A DNA stretch of 64,000 nt from Taudactylus pleione (taxonomy: Eukaryota; Chordata; Amphibia; Anura; Myobatrachidae): NCBI GenBank assembly GCA_031769625.1, contig JAUIMM010000211.1, positions 10,683,001 to 10,747,000 on the forward strand. The letters are read 5' to 3'. A program made the translations under genes and the position numbers. Under the pieces are notes generated by a model. That model ran no database searches and was not told where the DNA came from. It saw only the letters and a list, made by a program, of their open reading frames with translations. Positions 44,019 to 55,889 of this stretch are shown here, in pieces (the first letter of the stretch is position 1; the number at the start of each line of letters is the position of its first letter).

Positions 44019-44695
44019 TATACACCGATCAGCCATAACATTACAAGCACTGACAGGTGGAGCGAATAACATTGATTATCTTGTTACTATGGCACCTGTA
44101 AAGGGCTGAGATATATTAGACAGCAAGTGAACAGTCAGTACTTGAAGTTGATGTTGGAAGCAGGAAAAAAATGGCAAGTGTAAGGATCTGAGTGACTTTG
44201 ACCAGAGACCAATTGTGATGGCTAGGTGGCTGGATCAGGGCATTTGCAAAACGGTCTTGTGGGAAGTTCCCAGTATGCGGTGTTTAGTGGCGTGATGAAT
44301 CGTGTTTTCTTTTACATCATATGGGCGGCAGGGTCTGTGTGTGCTGTTTACCTGGGGAGGTAATGGCACCAGGATGCATTATGGGAAGAAGGCATGCTGG
44401 CGGAGGCAGTGTGATGCTCTGGGCAATGTTCTGCTGGGAACCCTTGGCTTCTGGCATTCATGTGGAATATTACTTTGACATGTACTACTGCAAAAATTGT
44501 TCTGGATTGGTTTGAGGAACATGACAATGACCTCCAAATCCCCCACATCTCAGTACGATTGAGCATTTGTGGCATATGCTGGAAAAATAAGTCAGACTGT
44601 CAGAGCTATGGAGACCCCATCTTGCAACTTACAGGACTTAAAGGATCTGTTGCTAACATCTTGGTGCCAGATACAATAGGACGCCTCTAGAGGTC
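44019..44695 (+). mobile_element. Tc1/mariner remnant with transposase fragments
   Basis: It starts TATACACCGATCAGCCATAAC, the end shared by many vertebrate Tc1-like elements. A diverged transposase follows; 44360-44420 reads GRRHAGGGSVMLWAMF, the Tc1 block before the catalytic Asp. Internal sequence is missing near 44290-44330 and the right inverted repeat is not seen. Inactive. Confidence 0.78.
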
Positions 44696-44699
44696 ACAT

Positions 44700-44905
44700 C
44701 AGTCCCTGTCCAGTGGAGCTTACAATCTATACACATGCACACTAGGTTTCATTTTTGATGGAAGCCAATTAACCGCCCAGTATATTTCTGGAGTGTGGGA
44801 GGAAGCCAGAGAACCCGGAGTAAACTCATGCATACACAGGGAGAACATACAAACTCCATACCGTATCAAGCCCAACACTCAGTGCTGTGAGGCAGTAATA
44901 GTGGG
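44700..44905 (+). repeat. Old LINE/SINE tail
   Basis: Words such as GTGGGAGGAAGCCAGAGAAC, CAGGGAGAACATACAAACTC and GCTGTGAGGCAGTAATAG belong to a very widespread vertebrate repeat tail (L2/V-SINE-like, from memory). No coding part. Confidence 0.5.
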
Positions 44906-46590
44906 CCATTACACCAGTTTATCTCTGTAATCGTGAACTAGTCATTTTGGGCCACAAACAAGTAAATTTGCATGAACGGCCATGTTTATTTTCGAATTGT
45001 CTTTGATGCTTCAACATAGAAGCATATACTGCTACAGGTTATGAACCCATACATATCACAACAGAAGGATACAAGTACTGATTTTATCCAAATTATATGT
45101 GAGTAACTTAACACTGTATCGCAAAGGAAGTAAAATGAAAATTGGAACTGTGGAAATTTAAGTGTGACATTCAGTGTGGCAGATTATTACTACAGACAAA
45201 CCAGATTTAACCAAGAATGCTATAAGAGAAACAGACATGAGCAACCTTAAGTTCATAGGGTGAAGATGACCAACTAATTCAAATAAAACAATATATGAGA
45301 CTACTGCAAAAGTCACATGGGACATACTGTATTACAGAAGAAGCCTGAGAGATCCAATTTAAGTAAGCTGTTTCTATACCAAATGAGATCTGGCAAAAGA
45401 AAAGACATGCAAGTACAGTTAATAACTGTGAAGCCAAATCCATGGACAACTTATTTCCTCTTTCAGAAGAAAAGCCAAAAAATGGACAAAAAGTGTCTAA
45501 AAAGGAAGTAAAGTTCATGCATGTCATCCATACCTGGATATGTATCACCAAGTGTTTGGAGAAATGCGTGTAATACTACAAAATGCACTATAGTGCCCCT
45601 GCTGACTCCATAAGCAATACTTGTTTATGCAGTTTTAGTCATTAGGACCTGTTGTTTTCATCAACCTCATAGGCCAGTGAGTGGCCTTTAGGCAGAATTG
45701 CCTGCTCCACCAAGACTCGGTGAGGTCTCACCTAACACAGCAGCCTCCTGGAGTTGGCAACTACGGTTCAAACCAACAAAAGGATCCAGTGACATCACCG
45801 ATGCATATTGGAAGTAGCTATTTTATGTGCCGTGGCCAATATAGATAAAAATAGCTGGAGGCAGCCATCTTGCAAGTAACTTATGATCTTACTTGGATCC
45901 AGCGACATGACTGAAGCACTTCTAAATTCAAATATATAGAAAAATCAGGGTCTGTGCATAAAATAATTTATTCACAGCGAAGCTATAGAATATTAAACTT
46001 TACATATGAATAGGTTCCCCCCCCCATGAGGAAAAAGAAAACCTAACTATATAAATGAGAAAATACTGTGGGGTGCCCCCCCTCCCCGACCCTTAGAGAA
46101 ATCATTAGTCTCTCAGCATATGAAAGCATTAATTCACAGATAATAACAGAATCCAGCATTTAACAAGAGTCTGCTGATGAAGAGGCTCAAATTCAATATA
46201 TAATTGGTGATGATTTGCTCAGTTTACCACAAAGTGCGCTAGGTTTTAATTAGTGTGAATCCCCAGTATCAGAGGGCTCGGTGCACTGACGAGGTTAAAT
46301 ACAGCTTCTCTGAGGAAATTAACCTTTTTTTTTTCTACATTGCACCTATAAAGAATTCAATAAACCCTCTGTGGGGATTTTATTAATAAGGAAGAGAGGC
46401 AGCTTGGCTAATTCATTGTGATAGAAAGGCAGCGTGTTTATCTGGTGAGTTTGTGGGTTATGTTTTCCATTCATAAAATACCAACAAAATATACAGCTCT
46501 GTACAGCAAGGGGGTGAAGGCTTAGCCTGCATGGAACAATCAAGTTTCTCTGCTGTCATATAATGTTTATTGGCCACGTAATATGGGTAT
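44906..46590. other. No gene seen (intron 1)
   Basis: AT-rich sequence with frames of at most about 90 codons and no domain. Two C-runs (46018-46025, 46076-46085) are simple sequence. Confidence 0.4.
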
Positions 46591-46598
46591 CTGGTCAT

Positions 46599-46876
46599 CA
46601 GAGCCGTAACTAGACTTTTTGGTGCCCTGTGCCAGAAAGAGCATTGGCGCCCCCCTCATTTTTCAAAGGTACATGATGCACCCAAAAAAGGGGAATGGCC
46701 TCATGGGGAAGGGCCAGGGAAGAGATAGGAGAGGCCAGGGGGTGCTGGGGATGAAATAAGAGGAAGCTACAAGTGAGAATGATAATAAACAGAAATTTGA
46801 CAGGCCCAAACAGCGCCCCCTGACCTGTGGTGCCCTGTGCGATGGCACCGGCCGCACTACCCTAGCTACGGCCCTG
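46599..46876. mobile_element. Non-autonomous hAT, 278 bp
   Basis: Ends CAGAGCCGTAACTAGAC and CTAGCTACGGCCCTG; a perfect 8-bp duplication CTGGTCAT lies at 46591-46598 and 46877-46884. Subterminal GGTGCCCTGTGC words on both sides. Related in its ends to 26344-26671. Confidence 0.93.
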
Positions 46877-46884
46877 CTGGTCAT

Positions 46885-47170
46885 TATGTCTACATTGTCT
46901 AGATAGACAATGTTTGTGTAGACAATGGAAGATAGACAGGCAATAGGTCGTCAGGGACTGAAGGTCGACAGGGCCTGAAGGTCGACACACTAAAGGTCGA
47001 CTAGTAACAAGGTCGACAGGTACTGAAGGTCAACATGGTCATTAGGTTGACACTCATATGGTCGGCATGCAAATGGTCAACACATTTGTTTTTTGTTTTT
47101 CATGGTCTACTCAAACATTGTCTATCTAGACAATGTAGACCTAATGATCCACACCCCATAATATGTTGAT
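46885..47170. repeat. TCTAGATAGACA / GTCGACA foldback
   Basis: Left GTCTACATTGTCTAGATAGA, right TCTATCTAGACAATGTAGAC; several phrases of 12-20 bp containing GTCGAC or GTCAAC lie between. Same language as 19425-19850 and 49193-49806. Confidence 0.6.
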
Positions 47171-47371
47171 AAGAGGGCAAAAAAACCCTATGCCTGGCAA
47201 AATGGTAAGATTCACCAGGTATAGCCTATATAACAAGGATCGAAGCGGTACATCATATACTGTATTATGTCCGGACTTGTTCTGTTATCACCGAAGCGGT
47301 CATTGTTAACTTACCACTTTGCCAGGCCAGTGTCTGTAGGTAAGTGAAATGTGGGTGTGGGCTATACTTGA

Positions 47372-47640
47372 CTACCCTCCTGAAATAGCTGGACAGGGAA
47401 ACAAGTCTCTCGGGGGCTGGGGCCACCTGGCCTCGGTCGCCCACTTCCCCAGTGAAGTGAGCAGCAAAGGCGGCTGATGAAGCGATTTGCGTTGAATTGC
47501 ATCATGCTGGCTCCGCCCCCCTCTCCAGCATTGCATAGCAGGGGGGGGCCTAAAATGACGCCATTGTGTTGTCACGCTCCTGTACCTAGCCACCTCTGAG
47601 CCCGGAACCCGGCAGTGCCGACCTGGGGAGGGGGCAACTA
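47372..47640. mobile_element. Probable relative of the 43053 element
   Basis: GACTACCCTCCTGAAATAG, CTCTCGGGGGCTGG, GCGATTTGCGTTGAATTGC and GGCTCCGCCCCCCTCTCC follow the same order as in 43053-43420. Ends unclear. Confidence 0.35.
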
Positions 47641-47649
47641 TGATCATGG

Positions 47650-48179
47650 GCTACATCAACAACTATGACATGGGCTAATGTAAAAAATATATATATTTAA
47701 ATAATGTGGGGGGGGGGTTTTCAATCTATAAACTCTCGCCATCCTGAGACAGGACAGGTATTTGTTAAACAATATTTGTTAAACAGTTTTAAAGTTGGCA
47801 ACTTCTATATAATTATTAACAGTAACCTTTTCAAGTATTGGGTGAAACTAAAACCCAGGTTTTTTATGATAATTCAGCTGGTCGTCCATTGATAAATCAG
47901 CCCCTTTGTAGCTGTTCTCTCTTTTAATAATATAGATCTTTCACATGAATAGAAGCTTCACAGGAGATCACTGCTGCCCAAATGAACCCGTTGACCTAGG
48001 ACGGGCAATAGTTGGACCCTCTAAACATAAGTCTTTCTTGGTTACTGGTTGAGATGCAAGGAGAAGGAACTTATTACCTGGTTTAGCCCTTGGATTGTTA
48101 TAGGGCTGTAAGCTATATTAGTGAGGAGATGTTGTTATGTCCACGGTAATGATATTTGATGAATCAGCTCTATGTTCTA
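47650..48179. other. No gene seen
   Basis: Nothing recognised apart from a G-run at 47708-47716. Confidence 0.4.
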
Positions 48180-48745
48180 GTGAAGTCACATAGTCGACAA
48201 TCATAATGTCGATATTTATAATGCTGACACCAGAATGTCGACTATTATGGTGTCAATAAGGATAAAATGTTGACATCATACATTTCAACATCTGGAAAAT
48301 GTTGACATGGCTTGTCGACATAGATAAGAAGTCAACATTAGCCTTAGACTTGCGGTTAGGCTTAGATGTAAGAGTTAGACTCACCTGAGAAATGAATTAT
48401 CGACATTGTGACCAAATCGACATTTAATCAGTTTCGACAGTTGGCATTATCGCCATGTCAACATTCTGATGTTGACATGGCCACCATCAACCTAACATAC
48501 TGAACCCATAAAATTCTAAATTATATACTGATAACAGCATCAGAGGGGATGCGCCTGACAACTGGGATGCCGTCTGCCGGAACCCAGGCATCGGTATCCC
48601 GATCGCCGAGACAACACCGGCACCGAAATCCTGACATGACTCGGGATGCCAACGCCGGGATCGGCATCCTGATCGTAATGACACCGGAGAAAGGTAAGTA
48701 TCAGCCACAGGGGGGGGAAGAGTTAGGTTTAGGCTCCGGGCAGGG
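48180..48745. repeat. Two adjoining foldback-type repeats
   Basis: 48180-48490 has TGTCGAC, TGTTGACAT and ATGTCAAC words around a CGGTTAGG centre. 48530-48745 has CGGGATGCCAACGCCGGGAT and GGTAAGTATCAGCCAC followed by GTTAGGTTTAGGC, like the left arm of the element at 42346. Confidence 0.5.
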
Positions 48746-49060
48746 GGGGTTCTTTATTATCCATAATTATGTAATCAGCCTGTGGGCTGTGGTATAGCGC
48801 GTTGCCTATAGATTGACAATCCCTCAGTCATTACGCACCTATTGATGTACGCTTGTGAAAATAAGACTGTCCTGTACATAATAAATAGCAGTTTAAACTA
48901 TTTGACATAATATATAAATCAAGGCTATGTATTATTGAGTTCAGTATAAAATTGGGAGAGCTTATACTTAACTAGTGATGTCCGCCGTGTTGTACGTCAC
49001 ATCTCCACAGCAGATTGCCATGTTAGATTTTTTTTTTTTTTCTTAAACAGGTCAGATACA

Positions 49061-49193
49061 GGGGCCTAATTCAGAGATGTACGCAGACCCGATGATTTAG
49101 GTACATGTCCTATGGTGTGAGATCTGCGAATGCACAGATACCGCACTGCGCACATGCAAATGGCTCGCAGTGCCATGGCCGCCACGGTTTCCC
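49061..49193. mobile_element. Left end of a GATTCAG-type MITE
   Basis: GGGGCCTAATTCAGAGATG followed by GTACGCAGACC-type core; the sequence is interrupted by the next foldback and no right end is found. Confidence 0.5.
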
Positions 49194-49806
49194 GACTATA
49201 GATAGACAGTAATTAGTTAGACAATGTCTAGATAGACACCAGATGTTAGACAGTCAACAGTTAGACAAGAATAAAAGTTCTACACGGTAAAAAGTCAGAC
49301 ACACTAAAGTTAGACATATAAAAGGTCGACAGGGTCAAATGTTTGACATGAAAATGATAGACACAAAAATAGTCAACACATTTTTATATATTTTTTTTTT
49401 TTTAGGATTAGGGTTAGGCACTTACTAGAGTATTAGGGTTAGGCACTTACCCCCACGGTTAGAGTTAGGCACTTATCCCCACGGTTAGGGTTAGGCACTT
49501 ACCCAGATGGTTAGGGTTAGGCACCAGGAGGGCGGGCTAGGGTTAGGCACCAAGGGGAGGGTTAGGGTTAGTTTGAAGATTAGGGCTAAAAAACAACAAA
49601 AAAAATTGTCGAACATTTTTGTGTCGATCATTTTCATGTCGAACTTTTGACCCTGTCTACCTTTTGTACCTGTCGTACTTTTTACATGTCTAACTTTAGT
49701 GTGTCTGATTTTTGTCTGTGTCAATCTTTTTTCCCTGTCTAACTATTGACTGTCTAACATCTGGTGTCTATCTAGGCATTGTCTAACTAATTACTGTCTA
49801 TCTGTT
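49193..49806. repeat. TAGACAG foldback with telomere-like loop
   Basis: Arms of about 150 bp: left GATAGACAGTAATTAGTTAG, TCTAGATAGACACCAGATG; right CATCTGGTGTCTATCTAG, CTAACTAATTACTGTCTATC. The loop (49403-49580) is a series of GGTTAGGGTTAGGCACTTAC units, about 30 bp each. Arm phrases are themselves loose repeats of TAGACA or GTCGAC plus a variable word. Confidence 0.8.
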
Positions 49807-50100
49807 ACACCACACCCGGCCACCACAGCCCGACTGCCCACACAGTGATTAACATCTTACCAGTGTTGCTTAACAGAAATGCAGTGTGTGGATTGGTGGG
49901 TTCCTGCATCTGGGCGGAGCCAGTGACGCTGCACCAGCTGAAATGATTACAGTCTCAGATTTTTTAATAGCATAAAATCGCAGCCAGACCATTCTAAAGA
50001 TGTGCGAGATGATTCAGTTGTCTGTAAATGGGGGAAATAATCCTTTTTAACAAATCTTCAGGGGAATGTCCGGACAACTGTGAACCATATATATTTAATT

Positions 50101-50261
50101 TAGGGATGTGCAGGCTCGGTTTTACTCGGATTTACTCGGTTCTTATCGCCACTTTACCGCAAATTCGGATTTATTATATTGGTTACCCAAAACACATGAT
50201 AGGCGATAGCCAATAAAATGCCGTTTAAAGATCCGAGTAAAACCGAACCCGCTCACCCCTA
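50101..50261. mobile_element. Mini hAT, 161 bp
   Basis: Ends TAGGGATGTGCAGG and CGCTCACCCCTA; a perfect 8-bp duplication ATTTAATT at 50093-50100 and 50262-50269. Subterminal CTCGGTTTTACTCGGAT / ATCCGAGTAAAACCGA pair. Its ends match those of the complete hAT at 8592-13726. Confidence 0.94.
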
Positions 50262-50269
50262 ATTTAATT

Positions 50270-52587
50270 CAGGGTTCATATCTGAACATTTCAATTTGGG
50301 GCTTTAGGTGTCTAGATCTGCAAATATGGGCCAATGGTAGACAGCTGCTGGTCGACAGTAAATTTGTTCTACACTCTTTGTGTGACCCTCACTGAATTGT
50401 GCTACCTTCACTGAATTGTGCTATAATCTGGCAAGCTTCATGCCCTCCTGCCCTATATTGATAGGGAACCACAATTGGCGCTGTGCATCAATATGAAAAT
50501 CCAGAGCTGGCATCACTTAAGAGGAGCTGTATAGATTTCTGTCTTTAACCAGCGGAACAACTGCTGCTGGCACAAACTATACAGTTGTTAGTGAGACCTA
50601 GGGCAAGATAGGCAAAACCCAACCATCTGCTGAGAAGGCCCCGGCCTACACAGGGGTCACCTCACAGTAAAAGTCACAAACACTCCTGGATAGTAATACT
50701 GACTTCATCGTTGGTTGTGTACCCCTGCTCTGCTACAGACAGGTTTTACCTGACTTCCTGCACTGACCTTTTCCTGGCCATTATTATCAATTTGTACTGT
50801 AGCTGCGGACATTATTCCCAATTGTACATATTATATGACCGGTCCTGGCCTATCTGTAATCTCTCTACAGAACTTTGGGTTCATCGCTGCTGATTTTAGG
50901 GACATAAAAATGTAGGGAAACATCAAATTACTGTCAAATGTTTTCTGCCATTGCCTCAACAAGTGGGTTCTACCCTTGAAATTATAATAACAAGAGTAAC
51001 AGTGTTTGTCTGATATATATTAGTCTGTGTAAGACTTGAGAAGGGCACAATAACCTATGCCATCTAACTTTGAACATTTTTTTAAATGTTTACTTAAACT
51101 GAAGAATTTGATTTTACTGCATGTATCCGGGAACAGAACTGCAAATAAAATAAATTTCTTATCCAGTGATCTCTCACTCTGACCCACAAATGTGAACACC
51201 TGATAATCAGAATTTTACACTGAGATTTAAAATTCCGATAAAATAATTTGTTTGCACATCAGTATTATGTTTAATGGTATTTAATAATAATATTTATGAT
51301 GTATTGCAATCTTACAGAACAGAACATTCTTTGATAAATGAAACAACAGCCCAAATAAGTCTAGTATTAAAATGACTAGTATTCTAGTCATTTTAATGGC
51401 CCAAAACCTCATAACTATATCACAATTAGTTCTCTCTGAAATTACATACCAATAGCATAGAAAAGTTAAGAAAAACTTTTAAATCCTTCAATCGTATTAT
51501 TTCCATTGAAGACACAAGCTTGCTGTTCTTGTAAATTCACAAAATAAACTGGATGATAAATATTAGAATAAAAATAAATTTAATATAAAAGATAAAAGAT
51601 GCATATATTGGCATAAATAAACCTTGCTTTAAAAATATCACTTCCAGTATTAGTGTAAAAATATGAATAGTCTATTTGCTTATATAGCCGTATTTTTTTA
51701 ATTTTTTTTAAGAAAACAGAATAAATTCAAAAAAATATATAGAGCTTTGTGCTGGTTTGATTTAGTTTTATATAGATCGTTTCACTTTTCATCTTCAAAG
51801 ACAAGCAAACATCAGTACTACTTCATTCCTTATTTATCACTGCAGCACTCACAGATATTTATGGAATGTAATAAATATATTTCAAACCTACCGTAAAAAT
51901 AATCCTTTACTTTGTCAGGCGATGATTTTACATTTTAAGGTTCTGTAGTTTACAGGTGTCAACAAAACTATCTTAACACTATACAGCTGAACAGATGACG
52001 CAGACATGTATAAATGATAAAATACTGTGTGTTCCTAAACTATTCTTCTCTGCTGCAATCTGTTGCATTTAATTGTTTATAATTGTTTTTTATTACTAAA
52101 TACTCTCAGCCTATTTTTCTTAAGCTTCAATGACCAGTGTAATGATAATGTAAAATACCTTGTATTAAATCACATTAAATTCAACAATTGTAGCTCATTA
52201 TGAAAAAAAAATCTAAAAATAAATATCCTCAAAGTGTGTGATACATAACAGAAATAAACACCAGTTTTACTCCTTACAGGACCATATGATTCGAAATACC
52301 ATTTTAAAAATCTAAAATTTTTATTTAAAAATTAACTTCTACAAACAGAAATCCACTGTTAACCAATACTTTACAGGGATATAAATATTACAAAATAAAT
52401 AAAAAATAGATACATACATTAAATCTGTAAAATCGCAAATTTCCAAAGATTTTTGAGATTATAATTGAAATATTGTCATAGTATATTTTGTATTTGTCTG
52501 TGCAGGTAATCCAGATAGGGATACTAGTACCATGATTAAGATACTACTTTCAGTGACCAGACACACAAGTGGTAAAGAGGTACTCAC
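50270..52587. other. AT-rich intron start, poor in recognised repeats
   Basis: Directly downstream (minus sense) of the first coding exon. I see no MITE ends over about 2.3 kb, in contrast to the rest of the window; only the hairpin at 51367. It may hold conserved regulatory DNA, but nothing specific is visible. Confidence 0.4.
51367..51398. repeat. Perfect 14-bp inverted repeat
   Basis: ATTAAAATGACTAG and CTAGTCATTTTAAT are separated by TATT. Could be a hairpin or a transposon relic. Confidence 0.8.
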
Positions 52588-52739
52588 ATTTGCACATGAG
52601 GTGGCTGGAATCTCCCCTGATTGATATTGTAGAATGTGAAAGCCTGGGTTGGATTTGAGCTGTATTCATCAAGTTCAATTATCACTCTACTTGGTGGGTG
52701 CCTTCTTGATGCCATAATGTGTGAGTGGGTGTATGCCAT
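52588..52739 (-). CDS. MPPED1: MPPED1 first coding exon in the window (start codon)
   Basis: Minus strand, ATG at 52739 in a strong context (ACAACAATGG). It encodes 50 residues, beginning MAYTHSHIMASRRHPPSR, and two bases of the next Met codon, then the donor GTGAGTA at 52587. VIIELDEYSSNPTQAF and NINQGRFQPPHVQ are family-specific and close to vertebrate MPPED1. Joining to 29394 restores the Met and keeps the frame. An in-frame TAA lies 8 codons upstream (52763-52761), which supports this start if the exon extends that far; an AG at 52756-52755 could instead mark an acceptor for a longer isoform. The 5'UTR and promoter are not identified. Confidence 0.93.
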
Positions 52740-54599
52740 TGTTGCAGTGTGCTCCTGGTTTTATTTTCATACGATCATCCCTGCTATCTTCCCACCCCGA
52801 TGAGAGATGAGTATGTCATCTTTTTTCTCCAACAACGCACTCCCCTTTCTGAAATCCTAAAAAAAAAACACATGGAGGAAGATGTAACTGTTTCACACAT
52901 AATATGTGTGATGAATAAAAGGGTGGTGAGAAATGGGGGTGTTATTGGCGAGGGGGAGGTTGATTGCCACATTTAGGGGTGCAGGATTTCTAAGAAAGAT
53001 TGGCATTTACATAGCACTATTATTATCCCAGGCAAATTTATGTTAACTCATTAGGACTGCCAGTTTTGCATGCTGGAGGTGCATTTGAAAAAGAAAGGGG
53101 TTAATATAATGCCTCGAAGAGAATGCTAAAAAACAACAACAAAAAAAACAGTTTCTGAAATAGTCTTTTCCATTTTTTTTTCACATCTCAATCCTTTATT
53201 AAGTGTTAATAACTATAAACATTCCATTTTTCTCTACTCCTTTGTATTGATGGGTGTTTTTTCCCCAGCTGAGATAAAAAAGAAAATTAATTTTTACGTG
53301 CCCACACATGACAAGCTACATGCCTTTAAATTTTGCTAAAAAGCAGCACTTAAATGACAGAGCTTTGTATTTTACAACAGAAGGTACTTTTTTTTTTCTC
53401 CAGCAGACATAATTACCGTCAGACGCTAGAAAACCTTCCAGATTTTTAATTGAGGCATTTTTCGCTTTTTATTATATTTTATATTTTTTTTGTCAACCAA
53501 AGTTTTACTTTAGAAGTGCTCATATGTACGAACTAATTTAAAATGTCATTATTTATAGTGACAATTTTTTTTCTCTCAGGAAAGTGTTATTTTTTACTGC
53601 AAATAAAACAAATACGTCTATCTACATAAAACACGCACAAGTAATTAATTGCAGAAACTGGAAAAGAAATACTGCTTTTACATGTACATGGCAGGCATGT
53701 GTAGCATGGTCCTAAAGAAATTGGATGGCACTCTTCAAAATGAAAATGAAAGCTAAGTATATTTATTTATTTGGTATATTTTCTTGGTGACGCCCATGAT
53801 GCCGGCATGTTTTTGTAAAAGTTCTATAACACCTCAAGTCATCGACTAAAGTCAATAAACAAAATGCCCTGTTCACAAAAATACAGTTACATATTCTATC
53901 AGAAAACCATATATTGGGACTTTTTTGTTACATAGTACAGTTTCCGCCTGTTCCCTGGTTGGAGGTCACTAATGGTAGACTGCTGTCACCAACAGTTTGT
54001 TTCCTACTTTGTGTTCTTCCCCCTTACTCCTCCATCCAGCCTTGTACTTTAAGGAATACTAGGACTACAGTGTGAGGCACATGTATGTATGTATTTATAT
54101 AATAGCAAGATCAGGGTAAGGGTGCTGTTTCCTGCGGTACATGGTTGCACTTATCATCCAGCAGCCAAGTAGTAGTACACCATTCAGAGCCTTGGTACAA
54201 GTACCCCCACAGCTAGTTTTATTGGCAGCACCAAAATAAACAAAACATAAAAGTAAATGCTGGCCTATCTGGCTCTAACTAAACAAAACAATTTCCTCTC
54301 TAAGTGGAAGGACCTTATGTCCCTCTTGCAAAACAGAAGCCTTTAGGCACAGCACTTACATTCATAATCACAGTGTCTCTCAACAGGCCTCTGACCTGTT
54401 CCCCAGTTAATGGGAGACTAACTACAGAGACTGACACACCCTTTTAACAGCCTCTCACAGGTGGTCTGGCAATCATGACTGCTAATCAGCTTCTGTCTAC
54501 CAGACAAAAGCTAAAAACCTGGGGCATATATATCTCCCCTTGAAAACATTTCCAATGTTTTTGTTACGAGAGAGAGTGAGAGTGGAAAGAGAGAAAAAA
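52740..54599. other. 5' flank or 5' intron of MPPED1
   Basis: AT-rich and almost free of MITE ends up to about 53900. At 53930-54540 a CT-rich, moderately repetitive-looking segment begins, not identified. A promoter could lie here or further upstream; no CpG island is seen. Confidence 0.4.
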
Positions 54600-55836
54600 G
54601 GGTCTATGTATTAAGCCTTGGGGGGTCTATCCATTATCACTTAATTTCTACAAAATCAGGTGAAAATTAACATTTTCACCTGCGTTTTGTAGAAATGTAG
54701 TTTTTTTGGCTATTCATCAAAAGGTAAAGCATGAGATATCACAGATATCTGCTGCTTACCTCTCTCTCCGGATGTGGCCCGCTGTCCCCATACACTAGCA
54801 TGGGGACAGAAATTCACTAAGCTCCAAAAATACAATATTTTCGGAGCTTGACTGCGGGAGCATTTGCCAACTTCATATGGTGTTTGCTCCCGCAACCTGC
54901 TCCTTCCCCTATGGGAAGGAGTCCCGGGTTATGAAGAGGAATGCTTTCGAATCCCTCCATTCCTGTCCGGTTCCTTCCTTCCGCCGGACGCCGGGGTTTT
55001 TGTGCTCCTGTGTGAACTCTAGTTCATGCAGGGGCACTAGCACTGCCGAGTCAGCCTCGGCAGTGCTAAGTTTCACTGCTCCAAAAGGAGCAGAGAAGAA
55101 ATGTTCGGGGAGACATCTGATTTTTGGATCGCTACGAGATCAAATGTTAATTTTGATAATGAACATAATGAATAGAGCCATTGGAGAAAGATAAAGTGGA
55201 TGCTGATAAAGTACCAACCAATCTGCTCCTAATTGTCATTTTACAGGATGGGTTTTTAAAAATGAGTTAGGAGCTGATTGGATGGTACTTTATCTTGGTC
55301 CCTTACAGGCTGTGCTAAAAAATGACAGTTTGGAGCTGATTGGTTGGCACTTTGGGGTCTTTTCACTAAGCCTTGGCGAGAGATAAAGTGAAGTGACACT
55401 TTACAGGCTGTGTTTGAAAAATGATAGGAGCTGATTAGTTGGTACTTTGGACCTCATTCAAAGGCGGTCATTAGATGCAAGCGGTCGCACAGAATCAGGG
55501 CGGCCGCTTGCATCCTGAACGGCCGCCTCCTTGTCGATCGTTAAGCTGTGGCTTAATGACCGACCAGGTTGATGGTCGCGATGGTGATCACCATCGCGAC
55601 CATCGGGGCTTACGACCAGACCCTAGGGTAGGGTCTGGGCACTCGTAAGCCCCAGGGAACTTTCTGCTCTGATGGAGCAGGAAGCTCCCCACTGACATCA
55701 CTCAGTGCGGCCGCTGCGCGTGTGCAGGCCAAACCATCGAGTCGGTTACGAGCGCATCAGCGCTCGCGGCCGACTCTGAATGAGGTCCTTTATCTCTCTC
55801 CACTTTATATCTTTCCAAGGCTTAATGAATAGACCC
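54600..55836. mobile_element. Nest of MITEs
   Basis: Outer ends GGGTCTATGTATTAAGCC and GGCTTAATGAATAGACCC. Inside is a second element at about 54622-55180 (GGGGTCTATCCATTATCAC left; ATAATGAATAGAGCC right) with palindromes such as CACTGCCGAGTCAGCCTCGGCAGTG. Then come repeats of the GATAAAG...CCAATC...GAGCTGATTGG type, and the hairpin-string MITE 55449-55788. At least three insertion levels. Confidence 0.72.
55449..55788. mobile_element. Hairpin-string MITE, short variant
   Basis: Ends GGACCTCATTCA and TGAATGAGGTCC; TTT on both sides (55446-55448, 55789-55791). Removing it together with one TTT rejoins the host phrase TTGGTACTTTATCTCTCTCC. Hairpins: GATGCAAGCGGTCGC...GCGGCCGCTTGCATC, GGTCGCGATGGTGATCACCATCGCGACC, GACCCTAGGGTAGGGTC. 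Confidence 0.87.
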
Positions 55837-55889
55837 ATTTATCTCTGTCTATTTTATCTCTCTGCAAGCTGTGGGAAATTTCCTCCTTA

